Assembly: GCA_037367405.1 (NCBI GenBank)
Contig: JAZKJV010003278.1
Location: forward strand, 124,001-188,000
DNA length: 64,000 nucleotides
Direction of reading: 5' to 3'
DNA from: Ottelia alismoides
Taxonomy: Eukaryota > Streptophyta > Magnoliopsida > Alismatales > Hydrocharitaceae
Each line of letters starts with the position of its first letter. Position 1 is the first letter of the stretch. Position numbers and translations under genes: made by a program. Below are positions 23,893 to 34,930 of the stretch, one piece after another. The notes under the pieces were generated by a model. The model ran no database searches, was not told where the DNA came from, and saw nothing but the letters and a program-made list of their open reading frames with translations.

Positions 23893-25067
23893 GGAACCCT
23901 AGCCCCCAAATCCGGGGATCCGCCATTTTCACACTTCCATTCCCGTAAGCTCCACGAGGTAGTGAGGTCGGTGACAGAGATCTTCTGCGCCTCGAGCGAC
24001 CATGAGGAGTGAGAAGGTGTGATCTTCGCGACGTGTAGCTCCTACTCCGTCGTGTTGAGTCTGCAGCCAGCCGTCTATCGGCGTGACGATGAGGAGGTGC
24101 TCAACCTCCGCCCCAGGTAGAATTATCCACATCGAGCATCCTCTGCACCTCTGTCAAGGTTAGATTCCTTTTTCCCGTCTTCTCTTATCTCTTTCCATTC
24201 TCTTCTTCTCCCTCTTGAATCCTTTTCTCTGTTTCATCATTCTAGAAATCTATCCCACTAAATCTGCAGTCCATCGCCAATAACCTCACCCTAATCTACT
24301 CTGTTTCTACGTAATTCCCTTTCATTTCAGTCCCCCTACGGCAACACACGGTGGCCGGAGTTTAAAGGCCACTCCATCACCTTCGGGGCCTTACATTCAC
24401 CATTTCCCTTGTTGTTCTGGGCCAGGCACTCGAGCCATTGTTCCTTCTGCAGGTGTTTCGTCTGCAGCATCGGGTCCACTTCTGGAGGAGAGAACATGCT
24501 CATCTGAACTTGCAGATCACGAAATCAGGGAGAAGCCATAGCGGTTCATGTGTAGCATATGAACACAAAGTCTTTAACAAAGCAGAATCACACTGAAATC
24601 GGCTCCGTTCATTGATCTGTACATGAGAATCGATTGTGAACCTCGATTGGAAGCTTTAGACTCCATCGTCTCTGATCGACGTCACTCCTACACTTGGAAC
24701 ATTCGTCATTTCCAGAATAAGCACCTGATTTATATAAGAATGAAGCACCACATCGCAGTTCATCACTTCCTAAAGATATGATAATCATCAGAATGACATG
24801 AACAAGATCCAACCACAGCTAATCAAATCTATCTGCCACTTCCACTCGAGAGAGTAGTCGCGTGTGAAGTAAGAAAGGGGATGAACAGTTGATTCTCTCC
24901 AGATTGAAGCACAATCACTCGATCGTATTTCCATATGATGATCTGCGTTGAAGCCACTGCCCGCTGCTGAAGAACTCACATACGTTGTACGTGAGCATTC
25001 GATTTTGGGCATTTTACATATAAGCCCCAAGAGCATTTTGATATCACGAACAGGTCCTACAAGTTCT

Positions 25068-25089
25068 AGCACGTGATTCATCACGTGCT
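25068..25089. promoter_or_regulatory. Perfect double G-box palindrome in the O LTR
   Basis: AGCACGTGAT, a two-base spacer, then ATCACGTGCT, a perfect inverted repeat with a CACGTG core in each arm. CACGTG is the plant G-box bound by bZIP and bHLH factors. The same inverted pair occurs at the matching place in every LTR of the family here. Confidence 0.7.
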
Positions 25090-26189
25090 CTGCTGTGAGA
25101 ATTTGGCGATTACCCTCATATTGCTCTAATTCATAAGCAGGTCTAGAAGCTGGTGCTCTCACGTAGCCTTGAACGTCATACTACAACTTTAGTATGGGAG
25201 CCTCATAGCTTCTGCTCATATTTCACTCATACCCTATCTTTCCATAATATCACAAATATACTCCTACACTGTATATAAAACACTATACATATCATTTACA
25301 TAACAAATTAAAATACAAAAAACAATAAAACAATAAAATTATACATAAATACCCTATACTATACTATATAAAGTATTAAATAAATTTTGAAAGATAAAAA
25401 TAATTACTATTTATGATAAATCTGTAAAAATACATAAAATTTTAAGAAAACTTTAAAAATCAAAAAAATATAAATATACCTTTAAAAATCTAAGAAAAAT
25501 TACTTTTAGTTAATTTTTCTATATTTTTCATTTAAACCAGAAACAAAATAAAAATCAAATATTAGAACCAATAAAATAAATAAAAAATACATCAAAACTT
25601 CAAAAATTTATAACTAAATAAATAAAAATCACACAAATATGTACAATATATCACTTTAAAGTTAATTTTATCTACTATCAAATAAAAATAAAATAAAAAT
25701 ATTTTGTTACTATTTCTATTTTAAAAATTCAAAATAAAAGTCCATTTTCAATAAAACCTCCATTTTTCACATTAAAAATAATTCAAAATTAATACAAATC
25801 TTAAAAATTCTTTAAAAACTCATAACAAGTAAAAAAAATTAAAACATAAAAATAATAAAATAAAAAATAAAAAAAACGACAAAACATTTTCTAAATTAAA
25901 AAATACTTAAAAATTACAAAAACAATATAAAATTCATAAAAATAAATAAAAATCCAGAAAATTCCTTAAAAACAAATAAAAATTAGGGAACCTAGTAAAC
26001 TTCAGTTTTCTATAGTTTAACCCTAGTTTTCCAACAGTTTGCCTCAATGAGTTCGACACTCCCGTACTTTCACTATACATCAAAGTTTAGGAGTATAAAT
26101 AATAAAAATAACATTTTCTGTTAAAATCCACCGGTCGTTACAGCGACAATGGTCAATCTTTAGACGACTCAATCCATGTGTTTTTCAGA

Positions 26190-26206
26190 TGGTGCCATTG
26201 TCAGGG
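26190..26206 (+). other. Primer binding site of element O (tRNA-Asp), decayed
   Basis: TGGTGCCATTGTCAGGG differs from the intact tRNA-Asp PBS of the sister elements at four places, all C-to-T or G-to-A. It sits two bases after the LTR end, as in E1. E1 inserted 7 bases further on. Confidence 0.85.
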
Positions 26207-27247
26207 AGGCAACTGATGAATCTCATATTCACCACTCTAAATCTCATTAATTAAGCTCAAATCCCTCAAAATCATCAGTATTTCTTCACTTATTCTACAT
26301 AATTAGAATTCATGCATGTTTTAATAAGAATTGCATTTTATCACTTATTTTTGCACAAAATAAGAAGCCAAAAATCCCAGCCAAAATTGATCTGTAAATA
26401 GCCTAACTTCCCCAATTTTTAACTCATTCATGCTAACACCGATTAACAAAAAATAACCTCCACTGTGTACATATCACTAACAAGAATAAATAAAAAATAC
26501 AAAAAAACACTAACCCAAATAAGTGGACCAAAAACCCAAACCCTAGTTTTAGGATTTCCAGACTAAAACCCTCATATCTTCCTCACCCGGTGTCCATTTT
26601 GATCCTACTCACTTTTGAACTAATGTACATTCAATTACCTTAAAAACTAGGCCAAGTTCAAGTGAATCAGAGATCATATGTGAAAGTTGGGTTTTGGGCC
26701 TCTTTTGTACAATTTGTATTTTAGCGGTTTTTGACCTAGTATTTTATGTACATAATTAACCTATTTTAGCTTATTTCTTTTTCATTTGTCTTCTTTGATA
26801 AAAGTTTTTTAAAATGCACAAAAATCCAAATCCAAACTGAGCTAGAAATCAAAGAAACAAACTGAGTCCAAGTCTTCACTAACTGTCTGTACAAAATTGG
26901 TCGTTTTTGTGTTTTATTTTATTTCTTATTTTCTTAATTAATAAAAATCCAAAAAAATATATTAATGTGTAAACATTTATCTTTGATTTTATCATTTTTT
27001 TTTTCGGATTTTTATGTGGTTTAAAAATGACAAAAAATATAAAACCCAAAAAATTAAGGCATTCTATGTACATGGGATACCCCAAAAATATCACTTTGTG
27101 CAAATGATCGATTTTGGTTTTAATATCTTCATGAAAGTTGTAGATCTCATCGATACGAGCAATTTTTGTGAAGAAATATTTTCAATCCGAGGCCCTTTGC
27201 TATTTATTTTACATTTTACAAAGTATTTATCTTTCGATTTTTGTGGT

Positions 27248-27286
27248 GCTGACACGTGGTAGCTCCTGGAGCCGCCACGTGTCAGC
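27248..27286. promoter_or_regulatory. G-box hairpin in the E1 LTR
   Basis: GCTGACACGTGG (27248-27259) pairs perfectly with CCACGTGTCAGC (27275-27286). Each arm holds a CACGTG. The 15-base loop holds an inner AGCTCC/GGAGC pair. It lies about 430 bases before the TATA box, unlike the downstream position in the other LTRs. Confidence 0.7.
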
Positions 27287-27711
27287 CATTTTTCAGATTT
27301 TTATTTATTTATTTGTTTATAAAAAAATAATAATAATCAACGCACATGCGAGGCATGTGCCTCCCAAGCATGCGCCACGCACGTGCCGCCTCTTTCAACC
27401 TTCTGCCACCACGTGGTCCCATCTTGGCCATCCGATCTCGGCTGATCGGACGGCCACTGTTCATATTCCTCACCCAGCTTCGTTCCCAGTGACCGCCGCC
27501 CTTTCCTTTTTGCTCCGCCACCAAACCTCGTCGCAAATCTCACGCCGATGATCTCCAATCCATCGCCTTCCATCTCCAATCCCTAATCAGATCTCGTCAA
27601 CCCTCCGTCGCCCGCGATATCACCATCAAATCACCTCGCCTCCGTCACATGCCCCAAATATCTCGATCACCAAATCAAACCCTACTTCCATCGTCGGCTC
27701 CAACCTCTCTA

Positions 27712-27722
27712 CCCTATAAAAA
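27712..27722 (+). promoter_or_regulatory. TATA box of the E1 5' LTR
   Basis: CTATAAAAATG follows 'ctctacc' and precedes a strongly GC-rich leader. It is missing from the E1 3' LTR because that copy has a 1.2-kb deletion spanning the position. Confidence 0.6.
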
Positions 27723-28597
27723 TGACGCCGCCACTCCTCGTTTCGTCATCCGTCGATTGAACAACAGGTCGTCCTCACGGCGGTGAAAGCTCCCCGAGGT
27801 CGTCTCCGTCGGCGAGATCTGGTGTCTCCTCCCCAACCGACACCACTGCAATCGTGATCTTCGCGCTACTGCCTAGCTCCAGGATCATCCCGTCGAGCCA
27901 ACGATATCCCTATCGACGACTTTCGCCTACAACGTTATCCACCAACGCGATCTTCGTCCATCACCGACATCGACTTCTTCTCCGACCGTCGTCACCGACT
28001 ACTTCATCTTCATTGACCACAATGCCGGCTACGACCAACTTCCTCTGCCTCTCCGCCCGATGTACCAGTTCGCCCGACCGTTCTTCACCGACAACCTCAT
28101 GTCGTACGCCACCTCCGTCGCACAACAGTCAACTCCACCGCCTTCACCTTCTTCGTCATCGACTGCCAAGGCAACCAAGAGTCTCCAGCTCTGATCGCTT
28201 CGTCTGAGGGCACCCTTGCCGCTATGCCGCTCTGGCCCCCCTCCGCCTTGGCCGGGCCTCCTCCGCCTCTCTGCTTCACGATTGGCCGATCACAGAGCCT
28301 GAGGCCTCCACCACGTGCCGTGTATGGGGGCAGGAGAACGATGTCAGCCGACGCTAGTAGCCTCAGGGTCATGTGCAGTGCACGTGACCTGCTGGTAAAA
28401 TTACAAGGTGCCCCCCAGAAGCCCCCATAATTACGCATTACTCCCCAATCCAAGGGCACGTGTTGACTAAATAATTGTGGTTATTTTCTTGACCGATTCT
28501 GATTGCTGCCTATGACAAAACGACACATATATTTTTTTTACGCACGAAAATACATGACATCCACTTTTTTAACAAGCATAATCTAGGACCCGTCAGA

Positions 28598-28615
28598 TGG
28601 CGCCGTTGCCGGGGG
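28598..28615 (+). other. Primer binding site of E1 (tRNA-Asp)
   Basis: TGGCGCCGTTGCCGGGGG lies two bases after the LTR terminus. It is complementary to the 3' end of plant tRNA-Asp, the primer known for Athila/Tat-type gypsy elements. Confidence 0.9.
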
Positions 28616-28689
28616 TCGAACGCGGGTCACCCGCGCGACAGGCGGGTATACTCACCACTATACAAAAACACCAAAAAATTACATAAAAA

Positions 28690-29320
28690 TTGAAATTGAA
28701 GAAGATTTGAAGAATTTGGATCCTTCTTTACAGGAAGCAATGGAAAAAAGATTGATGTTTGAACTTCCCTTTATACAGGCCATTGAACACTTCCCTGACC
28801 TTAAAGGATTTTTAATGGAAAAATTAATGATTAAAAATCAGACAGGATAAGAACAAAGACTGAAAGACATATCTTGTCAATGGCATCCTCTTTGGTGTTG
28901 AGGAGAAAAACCAAGAGCCGCATAGTGAAGCAGTTGCCCAGATTTGACTGTATAATCAAAGGCACAATTTTCACCCAAGATCGAGTTGATGATGATTCAC
29001 CTATCAATATCCTCCCGACCTCTGTATTTTACGAACTCAAACTTGGACCGATCAGGAAAATATGATAGATTGTTCAATTGGCTGACCGATCGATAAAGCG
29101 ACCGAGAGGAATCATTTCTGTCATCATGACATTCCAAGATGCTCCGCTCAAAGTAGACTTCACGATCATTGATATTGAGCATCAGGGAGAACTTACCCAG
29201 TCTCCAATTATTCTCGGAAAGCCATTCTTAGCATTGGCTAAGGCAATTATTTAATGTGAGACTCGGGAAATCAATTTTACATCATTGGAAGCACTTCAAT
29301 CTCAACAAGTCTTTGAGGAA
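28690..29320 (+). pseudogene. E1 gag-end and aspartic protease remnant
   Basis: Translation shows the gag-to-protease region of a gypsy element. A segment FPDLKGFLMEKL (the usual 'FLKDLL' region) leads into PRFDCIIKGTIF, then INILPTSVFYELKLG, then IVQLADRSIKRPRG and VDFTIIDIE, and finally PIILGKPFLALAKAII. These are the flap and C-terminal landmarks of the retropepsin fold of Tat-type elements. The catalytic D(S/L)G(A/S) triad region is replaced by DRVDDDSP, so the enzyme is dead. Stops occur in frame after LGPIRKI (TGA TAG, about 29062) and at 29251. M has the intact DSGSS at the same place. Confidence 0.75.
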
Positions 29321-29329
29321 CCATGATTT

Positions 29330-29890
29330 TCTAAGGAAACCCACGAAGTCCTCGACAGCCGTGACCATGAAGCGGTAGACGAGCCCTACCCCGTTACTAC
29401 ATTTGACATAGCGGTTGTTGATGAGACTATTGGTTTAGAGAATCTCCCTCCTGCTCCATTCCCATCAGCTCTCACCATGGAGAATCAAGTATATGAATCA
29501 TATGATCCGGAGACTTATGCATGGTCGCACCCTGGGTCGACTTATTCTGACTACCTTGATGACATAAACTCGACACAGGAATGCTCCAAGATCAAATTAA
29601 TTGAGAACGAACATGCATAGACTCTCCCTAGTATTTCAGGTCCTGGGGATCTCAAACCTGAAGAATGTTTCTTATATGATACTGAGACATATGCATGGTC
29701 GCACCATGGGCCAACCTACTCTGAATACCTTGACCGAATCATCCCAAATCGAGAGTGCACCATCATTAAGAAGACTAAGAACAAACACACAGGACGAACA
29801 TCGATCAAGGAGAAGTTATTCGTCTGGAGACTCGAGTGGACCGACACCTTCACAAAACAAGAAAAAGAAAGTCACCTTTGATATAGGGGG
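29330..29890 (+). pseudogene. E1 C-terminal acidic region with repeated ETYAWSH motif
   Basis: In the frame of the protease remnant, an acidic region of about 180 codons replaces RT and integrase. It carries two copies, 174 bases apart, of a motif: ETYAWSHPGSTYSDYLDDI (from 29510) and ETYAWSHHGPTYSEYLDRI (from 29684), each followed by a Cys-Ile/Lys stretch. A TAG at 29618-29620 separates them. There is no known domain. It may derive from the acidic spacer between protease and RT, with a local duplication. It ends in a basic KQEKES tail near 29875, followed by polypyrimidine sequence. Confidence 0.55.
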
Positions 29891-31353
29891 GCGTTTCGAT
29901 CCATCTTTTTCTTTTTCTTTTCACTCTCTTACGCTTAGCCCGAGTTATGTCTTCTTTACGCTTCTTGTGCTCTGAGGACACATCACTCGCTAAGTATAGA
30001 GGGGGTCTGTATATATACTTTGTATATATTTTACCCATATCTCGTACTTTCGTGTAAGTCTATATGTATTTACGGGGTAGGTGATTAATTTGAAAAAAAG
30101 AAAAAAAACAAAAAAAAGAAAAAAAGAGTTTTGCTGACTGTGTCTAACCCAAAATTTTTGAAAAAAATGACTTCTTATTTATTTTTGCATTAAAACAACA
30201 ACAAAAACAAAAAAAACAAAAAAAAAACAAAAATCCCTTGCATAAAAAAATAAAAAAATGTGTTTGCATTTCACACACCTGCACTTCATCCAGCATATCA
30301 TTTGCATCTGTGAAAAGTCTTTAGGTTCTGAACCGAGTAATGAGCAGAAACCAAGAGTGATCTGGGCATGGCCTTAATCCACCTAATTTTCAAAGGAACT
30401 TCACCGAGAAATAGGATTTTAGAAGCTTCAGATCTCTGACTTAATTCTTTGAGTTCCACATGACAAGGTGCAGCGTTTGACTCATAGTGTCTAACCTGGT
30501 CTCTTCATTCTGGGCACAACTTTGGAATAGGGAATTAATTTGTACTCTTACACTATGCACTTAGCTCAACTCAAATGGGATGTTGGAAGACTGTGTGAGT
30601 TTCTTTTCTAGTAGCGTGGAAATCTAAAGACCGGAGTACAGGTTGAAATAAATCTTCGGAAAAGGCATGGACAGTTGGGCACAATTTTTTCTAAGACCCC
30701 AAAAAATATACGGAAACAAAAAGATTCTATATTCGTAGGGGCACAACAAGATCCGAGCAGAACCACCAAAAATTCCAAATACAAAGAAGCCACTACCAAA
30801 CAAATATCGGACCAAAAACGTCCAAGCTTCAAGAAAACCTGCAGATCTTGGTGGCGACTCAGCTAGACTGGCCAGCTTCACAAGGAGAGGTGACTACACT
30901 GGCCACCCTCCAGTTCTTTTCTCCTTCTTCTAACTTCTCCCCCAATTTGATTGTGAACACAATGCGATAGACCTTAGAAGAAAATACCTGACTCCCCGAG
31001 GATGAGTTACTGAGAGGAGGTTTGCATGGTAGTCTGGAGTTATAGATGGGAAGAGCTAAAACCTTTAACACACATGAGTCGATTGTTCAATGTTCATAGG
31101 GTATGCTTTGGTAAGAGGATTGATCTAAGATGACTTCTGAGTCGGAACTGTGACAATGATGTGTAGAACTCGAAGGCTATTGATTTTAAAATTCTAAGTC
31201 TCACAGAAGTTCCGCCAAACTATTAATCCAAAGGTCGAATCTAGTTTCATTTTCACCTTCAGCTCATGGTCTTGGTATGGAACCCAATCTCATTTCACCT
31301 CATGGCATTTCTTTTTGATGCTCAGAGACGAGCATGGTTTAAGTATAGGGGGA
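29891..31353 (+). other. E1 3' untranslated region and polypurine tract
   Basis: Noncoding, homologous in order to the 3' regions of P (46430-48683) and M (38301-40578, minus). Landmarks are a 'gagttatgtcttctt..gctaagtatagaggggg' hairpin base near 29942-30006, the pair 'cttaatccacct' / 'gacttaattctttgag' near 30374-30453, and the double CTAGACTGG / CTACACTGG block at 30863-30903. It ends in the polypurine tract aagtataggggga (31341-31353), adjoining the 3' LTR. Confidence 0.7.
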
Positions 31354-33420
31354 TGATGAATCTCATATTCACCACTCTAAATCTCATAATTAAGCTCAAA
31401 TCCCTCAAAATCATCAGCATTTCTTCACTTATTCTGCATAATTAACATTCATACATGTTTTAATAAGAATTGCATTTTATCACTTATTTTTGCACAAAAT
31501 AAGAAGCCAAAAATCCTAGCCAAAATTGACCTATAAATAGTCTAACTTCCCCGATTTTAACTCATTCATGCTAACTCTGATTAACACAAAATGACCTCCA
31601 CTGTGTACATATCACTAACAAGAATAAATAAAAAATACAAAAAAATCACTAACCCAAATAAGTAGACCAAGAACCCAAACCCTAGTTCTAGAATTTACGA
31701 ACTAAAACCCTCATATCTTCCTCATCTAGTGTCTGTTTTGATCCTAAAACCGACACTGTTGTAGCCGCGATCTTCGCGCTACTGCCTAGCTCCAGAATCG
31801 TCCCGTCGAGCCAACGATATCACTATCGACCACTTCAACCTCCAACGTTATCTACCAACGCGATCTTCGTCCATCACCGACATCGACTTCTTCTCCGACC
31901 GTCGTCGCCAACTACTTCATCTTCATCAACCTCCTCCATCGACCACAATGCTGGCTTCTACCAACTTCCTCCGCCTCTCCGCCCGAAGTACCAGTTCGCC
32001 CGGCCGTTCTTCACCGACAACCTCCTTTCGTACGCCACCTCCGCCGCACAATAATCAACTCCACCACCTTCACCGTCTTCGTCATCGACCTCCAAGGCTG
32101 CCAGGAGTCTCCAGCTCCGATCGCTCCGCCGGAGGGCACCCTTGCCGTCGCGCCACTCCGGCCCCCCTCCGCCCCGGGCCTCCTCCGCCTCTCCGCTTCA
32201 TGACTGGCCGGCACAAAGCTCGAGGCCCTTGCCACGCGCCGTGCATGAGGGTGGGGGAACGACGTCAGCCAATGCCATCAGCCTCAGGGGGTCACGTACG
32301 ATGCACGTGACCCGCTGGGAAAATTACAAGGCGCCCCCCAGAAGCCCCCATATTTGCGCATTAGTCCCCCAGTCGAAGGGCACGTGCATGGCACATGTCC
32401 CTTGGAGATTTTGTAGAAAACTCTCCCTATTTATCGGTATTTATATTTCTTTCATTTTTCTACAGCTATTTATTTATTCAAACATTGCAATAACACCCAT
32501 GTATTCTCTTTTAATTCTAGGCTGCTACATTACACTATTTATTCATCCAAAAATGGCATTGTGTTCCTCATTTAATTTACTACATTATGCCATATTATAG
32601 ACATTTTTTGTGATTAATGGTTAATCAATAATTAATTATTTTGTGGAAAGTTGCATATTTTACCCATTCTGTGCTTGAAAATTTGTAGATAATTAACCGT
32701 TGCTCTAAAAATTACCTAAAAATCATAGATTGTAAAATTAATTGCGCTTAACATTGTGCCCAAAAAGAATTGCATTTGCATAGTTTTCTCAGTAAAAATC
32801 ATTTTGCACATTTTAGTGTTTAATTTTTAATATGTATTGAATCTGGGATTTTCGAGATTTAGGATTTTTCTAAAATCAATCACCTAGCGATAGATATTAG
32901 ATAATTTTATCTCTTTAAAATAATTAGGTTTAATATTATTATAATTAAATATTGAAATTCATTTTGTTTGCATTTAAAAATTCCTAAAAATTCATCTTGC
33001 ATCCAAAAATTCCAAAAAAAATATAGTGCATTCATTTCATCATAATTTGCATCGTGGCCAAGTTTCATATTTTTCGGACATTTTTTGATCAATAATTGCA
33101 TTTTAGTCCCTAAAATAGGCCAAAATTGCATTTTGCATCCCTTATTGCATTACAAATTACAAAAAAAAGACTGCCTCGAAAACCACGCACAAACTTGGAT
33201 AGACATAATTATAGGTTGTTCCTTTGCCTCCTTGTGTTTGACCTTGTGACTTGCCCAAGTAAAATAAACATAAAACCACGCGATTAAAAACTGACTGAAT
33301 AATTGTGGTTATTTTCTTAACGATTCCGATTGCTGCCAACAACAAAACGACACATATATTTTTTTACGCACGACAATACACGACATACACTTTGTAGCAA
33401 GCACAATCTAGGACCCGTTA
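31354..33420 (+). mobile_element. Element E1, 3' LTR
   Basis: It starts TGATGAATCTC like the 5' LTR and ends CCGTTA (CCGTCA in the 5' copy), 2067 bp. Relative to the 5' LTR it lacks about 1.23 kb (matching 26607-27834, which holds the G-box hairpin and TATA box). It keeps about 0.9 kb (32387-33290) missing from the 5' LTR. The flank gtaat (33421-33425) matches the 5' flank gcaac apart from two C/T differences. Confidence 0.88.
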
Positions 33421-34793
33421 GTAATGCAAGTGTAGATCGTAGACCTAGGGTTTAGGTTTTTCTTTTCGCCATCTTCTTATTTTTTCTAACCTCACGGTTT
33501 ATTATTTCTAATTTATGAATCACAGGTTGAGCTGCACAACTGAGAACCGAGAACAGTATTTTTTAACCTTTTTGTAATTCCTTGTAACAAACGATAAAAA
33601 AGATCAAGGGTACTTCCCCGTTTTCTATTTTTGTAGAAGGGGTCCCGTAAGAGCATCCCAGCTTGTACCTTCCTCCCTCTCTTTCTTGGGATCTGTTTCA
33701 CCGAGTGCCATGCACTCGGGGGGAATAAGGCACCCACCGTGGCTTTTATCGTATCGTGATTTTATCAATAGCTTTCTATGGCTTTTTTGAAGCTAGGTGC
33801 TTACTTAGGTTTTTCGATTTTTCTCTGCCTGCGCCTTCAAATCTAGTTTTAGGACTCGCAACCTAGGTGCACGCCTATCTTGGATAAAAATAAAAAGAAA
33901 AAAAAATCATTAGATGATTCTTTAAAAATATCAAAAAGAAAGAGATAACCAAAATTAAAATCGAGACTGCTAACCCTATTTGAACTAAAACTAAACATAA
34001 AGGACTCACTTATTTTGGGAGAGCAATCCCCAACACATGAATTGTAGGTACACCCCAGATCTGTGAGTGGGAGACGACCCTTAAGGTAGAGCCAAAGTTT
34101 GAATTGCTTTCGGGATACTACTTAGTTCATACATTTAATCACCTAATCTTCATTGGCAACTCTCAGTAGCCGAAAACAGTATGAGTTTCCTTAGCAGAGT
34201 GGGAGTCTTAGAGGACACCGCAATATCACGATCCTGAAGTAACATGGCTAATCGGAAACGGTCCGTACTTACTCCCATATTGGCTGAGAATAGGTTATTT
34301 CTTATAAGAACTCGGGATAGTATTCTGGAGAAGTTTCGGGCACCCAGCTCATGTTAATCTGTGAGAAGACTTATTTGGCAAGTAACCCTAAACTGATAAG
34401 ATAAAGGATCGAACTTTTACGATCATCACAGGGTTAAGTTGGTGAATTAAGGGTTTGTTTTGTGTTTGACTTGCGGTGTGAGTTCTTTATTTTAGAGATC
34501 TTGACCAACTATAATCTATCAAGATGATGGGTAGGTGATCGCTTCAGTCGACTCTGACTGATCCATTCTCTCACGCACTTGCCCATTTATCCAGACCGAT
34601 TTAGGATGTCTCTCTTCTGAAACCGAAATCTCATCGAGTTTCTACTTCCAGGCGTGACTCTAACCCAGAAGCTCTTCTTCGATTTCTTCTTCTTTTCATT
34701 CTCCCTCATCATCACATCTGGTTTGAGGAAACTCTCAGTAGTTACATGTTGACCTAGCGACCTGATCTAGACTCTTTCTCTTTTCCAGAAGAC
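33421..34793 (+). other. Element O leader, continued after the E1 insertion
   Basis: The 5' untranslated leader of O resumes here. It aligns in order with the P leaders (43022-44381 and 49561-50926). Shared landmarks are the conserved hairpin at 33701-33719, 'gcacgcctatcttgg', 'taaaatcgagactgctaa', 'gggagagcaatcccc' (P: ggggagagtaaccccc), and 'agataa..gatcgaac..cttacggtc'-like sequence before gag. It has no coding capacity. Confidence 0.7.
33701..33719 (+). other. Conserved leader hairpin, O version
   Basis: CCGAGTGC-CAT-GCACTCGG, a perfect 8-bp stem preceded by tctgtttca. The P copies have the same structure with a changed stem sequence, so paired bases changed together. Confidence 0.75.
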
Positions 34794-34930
34794 ATGGCTG
34801 GAAAAGGACCGCAACTACATCAGTTGTGATAGATCAGGTTGCGTTCGATAGCAGTCTACTTGCATCCCATGAGATGATGCAGAATCAGATTCAGAAGTAA
34901 GGTAGACTCATGAACGATGTTAGAGCTTGG
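34794..34930 (+). pseudogene. Start of the O gag, truncated by the M insertion
   Basis: An ATG follows 'ttttccagaagac' and opens MAGKGPQLHQL before a stop at 34827-34829. The frame is already broken. It corresponds in position to the gag start of P (44382, 50927). M is inserted at 34930/34931, so the rest of O's gag and pol would lie beyond the right edge of the window. Confidence 0.5.

Larger units (their letters stand above)
22438..26187 (+). mobile_element. Element O, 5' LTR (3.75 kb)
   Basis: It starts TGATGAATATATG and ends TTTTTCA two bases before a PBS. The U3 start shares 'tttattctttcattttggctaaaat' layout with the P LTR. The promoter is TATAAATA at 23885-23892. A CT- and GC-richer transcribed stretch at 23690-24800 is followed by an AT-rich segment. 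A perfect CACGTG double hairpin lies at 25068-25089. The U5 block 'gttcgacactcccgtac' is near 26052. It is a long LTR of the Tat/Athila-like gypsy type. The 3' LTR of O is outside the window. Confidence 0.8.
26214..28595 (+). mobile_element. Element E1, 5' LTR
   Basis: It starts TGATGAATCTC and ends CCGTCA, 2382 bp, with gcaac before it (target duplication gcaac / gtaat). It contains an AT-rich U3, a long G-box hairpin at 27248-27286, a TATA box near 27714 (CTATAAAAAT) and a GC-rich transcribed part at 27720-28440. Compared with the 3' LTR it lacks about 0.9 kb after 'aagggcacgtg' near 28462. Confidence 0.88.

Noticed and set aside
27854..28459. Open frames in the E1 LTR (also 31948-32600)
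   Set aside because: They are in both LTR copies but with different frames and breaks. The composition (Ser/Pro/Arg-rich) follows the GC-rich leader, not a protein.
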